Part shown: positions 34,987-46,640 of the stretch, one piece after another
Position numbering within the stretch: position 1 is the stretch's first letter
Layout: each line of letters begins with the position of its first letter
Origin: Phaseolus vulgaris
Taxonomy: Eukaryota > Streptophyta > Magnoliopsida > Fabales > Fabaceae
Assembly (NCBI RefSeq): GCF_000499845.2
Contig: NC_023758.2
Location: forward strand, 7,603,665 to 7,667,664
DNA: 64,000 nucleotides
Direction of reading: 5' to 3'
Notes under the pieces: generated by a model
Seen by the model: the letters and a program-made list of their open reading frames with translations, nothing else
What the model was told of the DNA's origin: nothing
Database searches by the model: none
Program-made: the position numbers and the translations under genes

Positions 34987-36740
34987 CTAGCGGGAACACA
35001 AGCACTGACGTGCCTGTGTATCCGCATTTTTTTTTATTTCTATTTCTTTAGTATTTTTTTTATTTTTCAAAAACAATTTCTCTTAATAACATTAAAATGA
35101 GAAGTTAAAGAGTATACAGTTAAAGAGTAGTGTGTATCTCAAGATAGAAAATAATTAAATAGAATTTGAGTTTCATATTTTTTATAATTTTTAATATTTC
35201 ATTAATTATGGGTAAAAATATATGTATTTGGTAATAGTTAAAATTTATTTAAAACTACAAACTCAACCGAAAAAATAATTTAATAGAATTTGAGTTTCAT
35301 ATTTTTTTTAATAATTTTTAATATTTTATCAATTATAGGAATTAAACCAATATTTTTCATTAGGTCTATAAACAACCAATAATATATGACAATCATTACA
35401 ATACATATGACACCATTAAACAATAAACCAAAAATTCATCCTCAATTGTTTGAAAAATATTATATACAAAAGAAGAAAATGCAATGAAATCTGCTTCTCT
35501 TTTCTTCACCTTAGACCCTTGGACCTGTATAGAGACTCGTTCAAATTGTTCCCATCTTTTGCACCCAAATCTAATGTTCCTTCGTGTTAGAACCTTACGA
35601 TGGGGGGAGTGAGCGCAACAATCCTTCTCTGATTCCTCTATTTTGCTATGAATATTAACTCTCTACAATTAACAAATAAAAAACAAACAAAATATTAGTA
35701 TAACATGTAAAACATAGATTTAAGAACACGATGACATACCTTCTCTACATAATGTTTTCTCTACATAATGCTCTCTGGTGAGAGAACCTATTTTGAAGGT
35801 GGTCTCTAAAATCATAACTTTATGAAAAGTTAAGATGATTTCAAAAATCAAAACCTAAAAGAAGAAAATATAGAGGAAAAGCAAAGATAAAGAAATGGTG
35901 ATGACAAAAAACTTAAAAATTAAATTGGAAGTAATTTTTCCGTAAAATATGAGGAAATGAGAATATAGTTTAGTTAATGCTTTGTATGATTTCATTTAAA
36001 TCCATAAAATTGTTACCAAAAAGGGTCTTATGATGACTTTCATCATGTACCTCTGTCTCCTCTTGTTGAGTCTTTCTTATCCCCCTAGTCACATGTTTCA
36101 ATCACAATTTCAGAAGACAAATTAGTGTTTTACAAATTAAAATGCATATAAAGAGAATTACCTATTGTTGTGATGAAGCGCGCAACTTTTGAGTCTTTTC
36201 GTTCTCTCTAGTCACAAACTTCAATTACAATTTCATGAAACAAATGTCAAATTAGGGTTTCAGAAAGATTAATCAAAGAAATGAAAGTATGATTTTACAT
36301 GAAAGTGAAAAGGAAAGAGAAAAGAAAGTGAGAAGTATGGTAAAAAAAAGAATGTGTTATGTGTAGTGGAGAGAGAAAGTGGGAAGTAGGTACCTATATA
36401 GGAGAGAGAAAGTGGGAAGTAGGATAAGTGGGTTATGTGTAGTGGAGAATCATAAAATTTGTTTCTTAAATCAATTTTAAAATTCTACAATTTTAATAAA
36501 AAAGAATATCAGTTTAAATCAGAAAAGTAACGTACCAAATCTCCACTCTCCTGCTAAAGTGGTCCACAAAATATTACAAATATCTTTAATTTTTTATTTA
36601 ATAGAAAAGAAGATCTTTAAAACAGAAAAGTAATTAATCAATCTCTCCACTCTCCAGTTAAATAATAACAAATAAAATAAATTAAAAAATTATTTTATTA
36701 ATTTTTGAAATTATAAAATGTCCAAATAACCAGAATAAAT
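34987..36740 (-). mobile_element. Possible non-autonomous Helitron (3' end seen)
   Basis: On the minus strand the sequence ends with a hairpin, ACACAGGCAC-GTCA-GTGCTTGTGT (35019-34996; 10-bp stem with one wobble pair), then TCCCGCTAG at 34987 followed by T. A subterminal hairpin, CTAG end and insertion before T are the hallmarks of Helitrons. The 5' TC end could not be placed; 36740 is only the border of the next element. No Rep/helicase coding is seen. Confidence 0.5.
36340..36430. repeat. Short direct repeat
   Basis: GGAGAGAGAAAGTGGGAAGT occurs twice, about 33 bp apart (about 36368 and 36401), and GGGTTATGTGTAGTGGAGA-like sequence brackets the pair. It probably arose by slippage. Confidence 0.6.
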
Positions 36741-36741
36741 T

Positions 36742-37191
36742 AATACAATAAATTATTAAGTAAAGATAAAATGAAAAAAAAATTAAGAGCAGTTAAGAGG
36801 AGAATAAGAAATGACAATCATGATATGATAAGAAGGAATAGGCACTTACCTTGATAGGCACTTACCTTGATCCATGAGTGATCCTAATTGAGCAGTTACT
36901 TTATCTCCTTTTGCCCAATCTATTTCTTAGCAATTCCGTTCTTGTCACACACTTTCGTGATGGTTAACAGTGAAACAACTATTATTTGCAGAGACAGAAC
37001 CCTATAACCTTTAGTACCCAATCTCCATCAGATGTAGGTTTTCCATTAGGTATATCATCATATATATATTTCTCACATTGACCAATGGGCCTTTAATTCT
37101 ATTATTATTATTAAATCATATTCGGGCTCAAAGCCCAAACTCTAAATCATGTGAGTCACTTTATAGAAATTAATTTACATAATTTCTTACA
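36742..37191 (-). repeat. 3' LTR of the copia element
   Basis: On the minus strand this LTR begins TGTAAGAAATTATG at 37191, right after the polypurine tract AAGTGGGAGAA (37201-37192), which is typical of copia elements. The lower border near 36742 is inferred from similarity to 42341-42414. A 16-bp unit TAGGCACTTACCTTGA is tandemly doubled at 36839-36871. Confidence 0.7.
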
Positions 37192-37570
37192 TTCTCCCAC
37201 TTGAATCATATGAGTTATAATACTTTCATGATTTAATAATTACATAAATGCGCATTTAAAAGGTCTTACATAAATTGGTTCTATCATTAATCATAATCAA
37301 GGATACGGAAATAATAAGAGTCATGGCGGTTACATGTCATTTCAATCGACACATTTCCTTCCATGTACTATTATATCATCCTTTCTCCTTAATATGACTT
37401 TATAGTGAGAAATTCATAATAGGTTCAAACATAATGTCATTGTCATCAATAACAACATAATTTGTTTTCCACAACATAATAACATAATTTGCATGCATAT
37501 ACATAAAGTAGAAAACAACATAAATTTCAGAAACTTTATTTATCAATGAGCTCAAAGTGTCAAATAAGCA

Positions 37571-38560
37571 TTAATAACAACATTCATAATTCACTAGTAA
37601 CATAATGCCCATATTTACAACATGACCAGTAAATGTTTTGGGCGGTAACCCTTTTGTTAAAGGGTCAGCAATCATAAGATCAGTGCTAATACGTTCTATT
37701 GACACTTTATGTTTCTGAACTTCTTCTTTAACGACAAAGTATTTCAATTCCATATGTTTAGCACCTTTGGAATACTTGTCGTTTTTAGAAAAGAAGACTG
37801 CTGCGGAGTTATCACAATAAATTTTCAGCGGCTTGGCAATACTGTCAACAATTCCAAGTCCTGAAATAAAATTCCGCAACCAATTAGCCTGAACTGTGGC
37901 CTCAAAGCATGCCACAAATTCAGCTTCCATAGTGGACGCAGCAATGACTGACTGCTTCACACTTTTCCATGAAATCGCTCCTCTGGCTAAAAGATACACA
38001 TAACCAAATGTAGACTTTCGTGTATCCACACAGCCAGCAAAATCTGAATCTGTATATCCAATCACCTCAAGATGATCAAATCTTTTATAAGTAAGCATGT
38101 GATCCTTCGTTCCTTGCAAGTATCTTAAAACTTTCTTTGCAGCTTTCCAATGATCCAATCCTGGATTACTCTGGTATCTACCAAGCATACCAACTGCAAA
38201 ACTAATATCTGGTCGTGTACAAGTTTGAGCATACATTAAACTCCCAACAATAGATGCATAAGGTATATTCTCCATTTGTTTCCGTTCCAAATCATTCTTT
38301 GGACATTGCATGAGACTAAATTTGTCTCCTTTCTGTATTGGAACAGGAGATGTCGAACATTTATCCATTCTGAATCTCTCTAAAACTTTATTAATATATG
38401 ATTTATGAGACAAACCTAACAATCCTTGTGATCTGTCACGGAATATTTCAATTCCTATCACATAGTATGCCTCACCCATATCTTTCATCTCAAAGTTATT
38501 AGAGAGAAACTTCTTAGTCTCACTTAATAGACCAAGATCATTAGTTGCCATGAGAGTCAC
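37571..38560 (-). pseudogene. Copia RT C-terminus and RNase H
   Basis: An open frame of 329 codons encodes the part of copia RT after the catalytic site (ETKKFLSNNFEMKDMGEAYY), then RNase H with GYTDSDFAGCVDTRKST, KQSVIAASTMEAEF and DPLTKGLPPKTF. RNase H residues look intact. The Y-V-D-D catalytic segment that should precede it is missing because of the deletion at about 38560. Confidence 0.9.
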
Positions 38561-39240
38561 ATATAGTCTTAAAGAACCATTTACACCCGACTCTCTTGCA
38601 TCCTTCTGACAATTCTATAAGGCCCCATACATCATTCTATGCCATTGATTTAAGCTCATCTTTCATAGCATATAACCACTTATCAGAATTATCATCATTG
38701 ATGGCGTCTGAAAATGAAATTGGATCATTATCAATACCTAAGTCATTTTCTGACTCTTGTAGATAAACCACATAATCATTCGAAATAGCAGACTTTCTTT
38801 CTCTTTGAGATCTTCTTAATACTATTATTTCTTGTGGTTGTTCTACTACAGGTTCATTGTTAACTTCATGATCATTAATTTGTTCTTCTTCTTCATCGTT
38901 GAGTGATTCAACTACATTAGGAACAACAATACTTGAAGTAGAGGTACTAGTTAAAGGAACTTGTACTCTAACTTCCTTAATCTCCACATTTTGTGAAGTA
39001 TCACTCCCACTGGTTTCACCAATTTCAATGAACCGTGCATTTCCAGATTCAACAATTCTTGTGTTATGGGTAGGACAGTAAAACATATACCCTTTTGACT
39101 TTGCTGGATAACCAATGAAATATCCACTGATTGTTCTTGCATCCAATTTCTTTTCTTGCGGATTGTATATTCTGACTTTTGCCTGACATCCCTAAACATG
39201 CAGGTGTCTCAAACTGGGTTTCCTTCCTGTCTACAATTCA
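38561..39240 (-). pseudogene. Copia integrase C-terminus to RT start
   Basis: The frame 39146-38637 covers GYFIGYPAKSKGYMFYCP, an acidic linker and the RT entry (SDKWLYAMKDELKSMA). After a stop at 38637 it continues with CKRVGCKW, then jumps straight into sequence downstream of the RT catalytic site. Stops and a frameshift separate it from the frame above 39238. Confidence 0.85.
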
Positions 39241-40332
39241 AAAATGTGTTTGAACTGCCTTACTAGGAACCCTGTTCAATAGATACATGGCAGTTTTTAA
39301 AGCATGCATCCACAATGAAACAGGTACAGTTGACTTACTTAACATGCTCATAACCATATCCATTAAGGTTCGATTACGCCTTTCTGAAACACCATTTTGT
39401 TGTGGTGTACCTGACATTGTGTATTGAGCACAAATACCACGTCTCTCATGGAACTTAGCAAACGGACCAGGGTGTTGTCCACTTTCATCATACTTTCCAT
39501 AATATTCACCACCTCTATCTGACCTGACAATTTTCACCTTTCTGTCTAATTGTCTTTCCACTTCATTTATATAAACTTCTAAGGCATTCACTGCTTGCGA
39601 TTTTTCATGCAGTAAATAGACATAACCATAACGTGAAAAATAATCAATAGAGGTGATAAAATACCTTTCTTTATTGAAAGAACTTGCATCAAAAGGTCCA
39701 CATATATCAATGTGTATAATTTCAAGAAGCTGAGTACTTCTTGTGGCTCCCTTCTTTGTGTGTTTTGTTTGTTTGCCTTTAATACAATCCACACATACAT
39801 TCAGATTAGTAAAATCCAAACTTGGAAGTATTTCATTCTTTACCAATCTCTCCATCCTTTCTTTGGAAATATGTCCCAAACGTTTGTGCCACAAGAAAGC
39901 AGAACATTCATTCACTAAACTACGTTTAGTGCCAACATTATGATGCGAGGTCATAAGAGTTTCAACATATAGATTATCAAGGTTCAATTTATATAATCCA
40001 TCATAAAGAGTATCAGATACAATCAAATAGGTACGCTGATATAAACTGAAACATCCATTCCCAAATTTAAAAGAGTATCCGGCAACATCAAGTTTAGACA
40101 ATGAAACTAAATTCCTAGATATACTAGGTACATAAAAAGAATCCATCAAGTCTAATTAAAATCCAATGTCGAGGATTAAACGATAAGTCCCGACTGCTTC
40201 CATTGGAACCTTCTCTCTATTCCCCATGAAGACAAACTTTTCATTTGGCTTTATGGTTCGGGTTAAAAGGAATCCTTGCATCATGTTAGAAACATGAGTT
40301 GTGCATCCAGAATCAATCCACCAAGAATTATG
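39238..40332 (-). pseudogene. Copia protease, GAG-pre-integrase and integrase core
   Basis: From 40330 down, the minus strand reads WWIDSGCTTHVSN (protease active site), then after a stop near 40155 an open 303-codon frame (40149-39238). That frame has the GAG-pre-integrase WHKRLGHISKERM, CVDCIKGKQ, and an integrase core with HIDICGPF, IVRSDRGGEY and SGTPQQNGVSERRNRTL. The D,D,E residues appear to be present. It ends in a stop at 39238. Confidence 0.9.
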
Positions 40333-40869
40333 TCAAACTTCAGTTAAGTTTGATTCAAAACATACATAATAAGCATTATGCTTACCCTTCTTTTCGAACC
40401 AAGCCTTACGTTTCAGACAATCCTTTTGGAAATGTCCAGATTTCTTGCATAAATAACATTTGCCATTCTTCTTCTGGAGCTTAGTAGAGGACTCATTTAT
40501 CTTCAGTGGTCCTTTACCCTTTCCATGTTTCTTGAAGACCTTCTTTCCAGCTCCCTGATTGTTCACATAATGTATAGAGTGGTTTCCTCGATTTTTCAAT
40601 CTAGTCTCTTCCTGAACTAACATGTTATAGTTCTCATCCACTGCCATTCCAATAGACTTAAGTCTTGCCGCAATATTAGTCATTTCAATGACATGTTCGT
40701 GCATAGTACGAGAACCATCAAATTCCATGGTGGTTAATGTACTCATTAATGTCCCAACAAGAGACTTATCAGTAGTTTGGGAGCGCTCTTCCACAAATTT
40801 CATAAATTCTTTTGCACTATCAGTTTTGGGAAGAGCCGACTTAATATTACTTGTTATGCTCATTCGCAT
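40333..40869 (-). pseudogene. Copia gag fragment
   Basis: An open frame of 178 codons with a UBN2-type gag (FMKFVEERSQTTDKSLVGTL, MTNIAARLKSIGM) and one zinc knuckle, CYLCKKSGHFQKDC. The N-terminal part is missing or out of frame above 40869, and a stop at 40333 cuts it from protease. Confidence 0.85.
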
Positions 40870-41224
40870 AAAGATACAGGAACAGATACTTGATCACACA
40901 TGTTTAACATTAATACTTTGAGTCATAAACTAAACATACAATACAGATTCAGAAAACATTCTATGTATACTAATGTTCTCCTTTGGGAGATTCATTAATA
41001 CACAAAACATAATGATGCTAATAGTATTAACTTTATTTGGTAAGATATGTGCATTAACTAGAAACACTTGTTATCTTTGGATATACAAGCAAAACTATTA
41101 ACACATACTCACTACCAACAATCATATCCATCAATTATAAGGACAACTAATCAACCTTTGGGTGATCCAAAATGCCATATAATAATGAATTTCCATTTAC
41201 CCATATATATAAATAATTTAGCAT

Positions 41225-41560
41225 CCATTCTATAGGTAATTGGAATAAAATTTATCAGTAATCTGGAATTAAATAAAACTTAAAGATTTGATCACTTTGG
41301 TGATTAACAAATCTATCATACAAATAATTCCAGAAATTATATCATTAATTGAAATAAAATTCATCCATAATTTGGAATTAAATAAAACTTAAAGATTTGA
41401 TCATTTTGGTGATTACAAATCTATCATGCAAATAATTCCATAAATAATATCATTATATAAAATTTCATCCATAATTTGGAATTAAATAAAACTTAAAGAT
41501 TTGATCGCTTTGGTGATTACAAATCCATCATACAAGTAATTCCAAAATTTCAATTTAAAA
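41225..41560. repeat. Three tandem ~115-bp repeats in the copia leader
   Basis: Three units share CTTAAAGATTTGATC, TTTGGTGATTA, CAAATC(T/C)ATCAT and AATTCCA. Unit starts are near 41245, 41360 and 41475. They lie upstream of gag in the element's orientation. Confidence 0.85.
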
Positions 41561-41589
41561 TTAAATACATAAAGCGGAAATATAATTTT

Positions 41590-41835
41590 CCATTCCTCAC
41601 TTTCAATCAATTAATTAAACTTTAATTTAATGCAAATTAAATTACATTATGACATAATAAAATTTCATTAAAACTTTAATTAAACTTTAATTTAATGCAA
41701 ATAAAATTACATTAAAACATAATAAAATTTCATTAAAACTTTAATTAAACTTTAATATAATTCAAATTGAATTAATTAATAATAATAACATAATAAAATT
41801 TGAATTAAAACTTTAATTAAACTTTAAAAAAAAAT
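41590..41835. repeat. Three to four ~65-bp AT-rich tandem repeats
   Basis: Repeated AAACTTTAATTAAACTTTAAT and CATAATAAAATTTCATTAAA blocks with a period of about 65-70 bp, next to the 115-bp array and also in the copia leader. Confidence 0.8.
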
Positions 41836-42099
41836 GACGTAAAGCCGTAAGGTGCACATGAATTAATTAAAGTAAATGATTAATTGTGAATTCGTGCTGG
41901 AACGAATTTAAGTTGTACATTTTCATCTTTCTTCAATTTATGATGCTGTGAATTTCCGAGCCCAGTAATACCAGGTAAAGAAAGTCTCAACCATAACTAA
42001 AAGTGCCACAGGAAAAGATGATTGCAGTTTCATCTTTCTTCAATTGAATTAAAAATTCAATTAATGAAAGTTTTCAAAATGACATAAAGAGGCACACTT

Positions 42100-42290
42100 C
42101 ATAAACCCCTAATTTTAAAATTAGGGTTCTTCAATTGGGAGTAATTAAAATTAGGGTTCTTTGACTTTGATGTTTTAGGACAATTAGGGATCTATTATAG
42201 AGGAATGAAAACCTTAATCTATAAATCATAATTTTAAAATTAGAGTTCTTAAATTGAAAATATTTTAAAATTAGGATTCTTTGATTTTGG
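42100..42290. repeat. Imperfect direct repeat and 20-bp palindrome
   Basis: CCCTAATTTTAAAATTAGGG at 42107-42126 is a perfect palindrome. The surrounding 60 bp (AAAATTAGGGTTCTT, ATTAAAATTAG...) is repeated with changes at 42228-42290. Confidence 0.75.
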
Positions 42291-42414
42291 AGAAGCATTA
42301 ATGGAGAATCACAACATGAGCAAAGAGACTCTGAGACCATAATACAATAATAAAATTAAATATTAATATAAGGATAAAATAGGAAAAAAAAAATAAGAGC
42401 AGTTAAGAGGAAAA

Positions 42415-43689
42415 TCTCATTTATATATAGGTATAGATTATAAAAAATAAATATATAAATTAATTAATTAGTCTTTTTATAGATAAATTTATAATCTTAA
42501 TTTTTTATTAATTAAAATTTTAATCATAATAATCACATCCAAAAAATTTATTTTTATGAAAAAATTTCATGTCTCGAGATTATAAGAGATTCGTGTTTTT
42601 TTAAAATAATTATTCAATGATAGTAAAAAATTTACAAAAATTTTAATTAATTCAAATTTACACAAAAACATGTTACATTTTATTATTCAAATATTTTTAA
42701 AAATAGTGGTAAATTTGTAAACTTATATTTTATATCTTTTAAAAATATTAAAAATTTTCTCACATCACATCACTCATAAACCCCAAGAAACTTTCTCACA
42801 CATCTACTCTAACAATTCAAACATTATTTCTCTACTTTCTAAATATTTAAAAGTGTTGTTTTTCCTTTACTATAAATTTATAATAACTATAATTTTATTA
42901 AATATGAAGTAAATTTACAAATGTTATTACAAATTTTACTATAAAATTCTATTAACACTTGCTCTAAAAACGAAAAAAACTTTTACACAGCCTCATGATC
43001 TTCTAATAATAAATTGTTTTTATTTAAGAGACCAAATAAAAATTATTGTTCAAGGTCTATTTAAGTTTCCCTATAATTCTGTAAAAATATTGTTAATAAA
43101 TTTATTTATTAAACTATAATAATAATTGAGTAAATTAATATTATGTAAGTAAAAAATATAATTTACCTTTAAAAATCTTCTTAATTCTTTGTAAAACACA
43201 TTTCTATAATTTTTTAGTTTTAAAAAATTACATAAAAACTAATGTCATATATTTAGACGGTTAAAAATATATAATCTATAATAAAAGATTTAATAAATAA
43301 TAACATCATAAAGGTAGATATTTGTTTACACAAAATTTGTTATTATAACATTATTATTTGATATTAAATTATCTTGTACAGTAAAATAATAAATAAAAAT
43401 ATGTACATTATTATGTATAAATCTACACAATTAAGTTTATATTTTCACAAAGTAACTATCTTTTTATTAAATTTTATTATTTATTTTTATTTGTTTGTTA
43501 TTAGTTTCGTGCAATAAAATAAACTTGCAAACGATGAACATACAAGAAAGAACATGATCTACATGAATAAAATAATGTATGACATTATTTATTGTAAATT
43601 TCAAATAATTTTATTTCAAGTATTTATTTCAATTTTAAAAAATAATCATTTAAAGGTAGAATTGTAAGAACTTGTGTAAACACAAGAGA
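42415..43689. other. AT-rich spacer
   Basis: No gene is seen. The stretch at about 42640-42850 shares CTCACACATC/TCAAACATT-type sequence with the tails of R1 (21480-21650, 46430-46600). Confidence 0.6.
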
Positions 43690-45340
43690 TATATTTAAAG
43701 GTGAAGTTATTTAATTATTTTAAAATAAAATAAAATAATTCAATTATTTATTTCATTGAATATATAATTTATTTATTTATTTATTAAAAGATAAATAATT
43801 TAAATATTGTACATTTTTTTAAATTACTATTATTCTAGTAACTATTGAAATAAAAAAATTATAATTTTTTATTATTATAAGTAGTTAAAAAAATATATAA
43901 CTTTTAAAATTTCAGGTAATTTTTTATTGTGTAGGTAGTTTTTATTGTGAAAAATCATTTAAAATTAAAAAAAAAAATCTAAAAGGTAAAATTGTAAAAA
44001 ATTATGTACACAAAATAGGTGTATCAGTATCTATGAAATAGTGAAATCTATTATTACTTACTCGTCCATATATTTCAATGAATACAATTTCAAAATCAAT
44101 CATTTACATATATCATAATCAAGTGTCTAAGTTTGGGTTACTTTTCATGTCACAAGTTACTCACATCTACTTTTGGAAGACTCATGTGTGAAAAAATCCT
44201 GACTCGTCCAACGAGGATTCTACTTATTCAACGACTTTGCATAATTCAAAAATCCTGCAAAATAATTATTCTTCAAATGGGTTTGAGCTAACTTTTCATT
44301 TCATTTTTATGCTTAATATTGAATATTTTGCTTCAAAATAACCACAAGTTGAAGCAATTTGTCACATGTGCAGTAGTCTAAGTCAAACTAGATAAACACA
44401 CAAAAATTCCATTCATTTAAATTAAACAATTTGATCTCAAACTGAAACATTTCAAACATTCAAATAACACACAATCTCTACATAAAATCAATTATTGTGA
44501 CCATTTCATTTTCAAATCTAGATCATTTATCCTAAGATACTATAAAATCTTAATTAGCTTCCCTTATGTGTCTAGCTTGCTCAAATCAAGTTTAAGCTCC
44601 CAATTTAATTATTCTCACAAGAAAGCTAAACCTGACCTAGAAATCTCTTATCAATTATCTGATTATACCCTTATGATTCTGAACTAACATAGATCCATCT
44701 TTGCTCTAGAAGGACTACATGCAAACTCTAGTCCTTAAACATACAAAATTTCTAAAAATAGACTAAAAATGAGAAAAGAGAAACTTACTCTAAAATAATT
44801 CTAAGATAAAATAGCTCTCTTCTCCACCAGATTACCTGTGACAAACTATGATTTACGAAGGAGTAAACAAATTTATCCAAAATCTAGAGAAAATATAAAA
44901 AGGGTAAAGAGAAATGTTTTAGGGTGATGGTTTTTTTGAAATAAAATATAAATACTTAAATTTTTTGTATTTATAAATTTTATACTTAAATAATAAAATA
45001 TTCATGGTTAATCTAGATTATACTATTTCTTGTCTTCAACAAGCTTCTTATATGATAAGGGGTTTGTTGCAATTCCAATTTTCAGAGTAAACATGGATTC
45101 AAATTCCTAGTTATCTAAAATATACTTTGTAAGACATCCCTCACTATGACCTCCTAATTGGATAGCCATGACCAAGTAAAATGACTATGGTTTATGCTTG
45201 TTTTTATAATCCTTTCTTTTGTATTTTTCCTTCTACGAGTGTGATATTGAATAATTGGATTGGGTATATCACTTCTCATAATTTTTTAGACAAAAAAACT
45301 CTACTCATACTAAACTTTTGCAAGTAAAAGTAAGTGATTA
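43690..45340. repeat. Duplicated repeat CD, copy C
   Basis: This matches 59547-62068 along its whole length, except for about 890 bp present only there (60030-60920). No ORF, LTR pair or terminal repeat is visible. It runs directly into R1 at about 45345, whereas the other copy follows R1. Confidence 0.8.
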
Positions 45341-45344
45341 ATAA

Positions 45345-46640
45345 CATTCAACTTCTCACAAATGTTGAATGAAGATATTTTCATGTTATGGTTCATAAAA
45401 AATAATATATTGATTAACTGACCCCATTATATCATGCAACACATGATGAAATGTCAGGATAACAACATACTTCTTCCAAACATCATTTTGATAACACTGA
45501 TCATGTAGGTATATGGGTTGGACTTGTCAAACGATCATCAGTCATGCTAAAATGAAATCACTACTTCAGGAAGAAAAGTATGAGAAAGTTGAATATCTAC
45601 CAATTAAATGGTGTTTGGCAACTTGGTAGGTCTGACGACCAAGACGAAGAAGATGATGAAGATCTACCATTAATAGAAAAACATGTTCAAGGTGGTCAAC
45701 TTCAACCCTCAATCCCTCCTTATGCATAAATGTTAACCCAAATTTGGGACGAGATTCAAAATATTCAGGAAAGTATGATAAGCATGAGGTTGATATGAGC
45801 ACACGTTTAGACTTGTTTGACACTCGTTTTGACAGGGTTGATGAAAAGATGGACTGACTAGAAGGTTGATGAATCAAATTGAACGTCATCAATGACAATG
45901 ATTGTATTATAATTATGTTATTGTTATTTTTCATGTTTAACCTTGTTATAGTTGTTATTTAATTTTTTATAACTAGTTTATTGATAGCCGTTATGATTTC
46001 ATAATCCTTTTAATGCATTTTTCATTAATAAAAACTACATTGCAATACAAATATTAGTTATTAAATAATTTTAACTAACACAAATATTGTAATAAAACAA
46101 AATAATAATAATTAATAATAAAATAAAATTTTAATACAAAAATATTTAATTATTTAAAATAAACAACTTATATAATAATTATTATTATTATAATAAATAT
46201 AATAATATTATTTACATTTAATACAAAAGTATTTTCTAAATATAATTTTTAAATTTATGAATATTTAAATTATTTATTTCTTTATAAAAATTGACAATTT
46301 ATATATATATATATATATATTAAAAAAATTACATGTAAATTATTTTTTCAAAATTAATTATTCAACTATATCGAATTATACTACTATTAATTTTAATTCA
46401 TCCAAATTTAACAAAAATACATAATATTTTATTATTCTATTTTTTTAAAGATAATGGTAAATTTATAATCTCACATTTTACATCTTTAAGAAAAATAAAA
46501 ATACCCACATTATCCCATCACTTAAAAACTTTAATAAATTTTTCTCACAAATCCATATTAACATACCCCAATCCAAACACACTTATTTTCTTAACACTTT
46601 CTTCCTAAATCCTCAAATTCTCGAACTTCCGACCCTCAAT
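45345..46640. repeat. Dispersed repeat R1, copy 2 (uninterrupted)
   Basis: It matches 19440-21650 without the solo LTR. It holds the ORF remnant at 45579 (MRKLNIYQLNG, stop near 45729), then RFDRVDEKMD-like coding just downstream, then an AT-rich tail with a (TA)n run at about 46299-46321. Confidence 0.75.

Larger units (their letters stand above)
36740..42414 (-). mobile_element. Ty1/copia retrotransposon, RT-deleted
   Basis: A minus-strand copia element in the order gag, protease, integrase, RT, RNase H, with integrase before RT as in Ty1/copia. The 3' LTR is at about 36742-37191. The 5' LTR is cut to about 75 bp at 42341-42414, recognised by the shared AAGAGCAGTTAAGAGGA. A primer-binding-site-like TGGTCTCAGAGTC (minus) lies at 42338-42326. 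The RT catalytic core is deleted and integrase is interrupted by stops, so it is non-autonomous. Confidence 0.9.

Noticed and set aside
36742..37191. Exact copia LTR borders and target duplication
   Set aside because: The 5' LTR is truncated, so no matching flank exists. The lower border is approximate and no target duplication is claimed.
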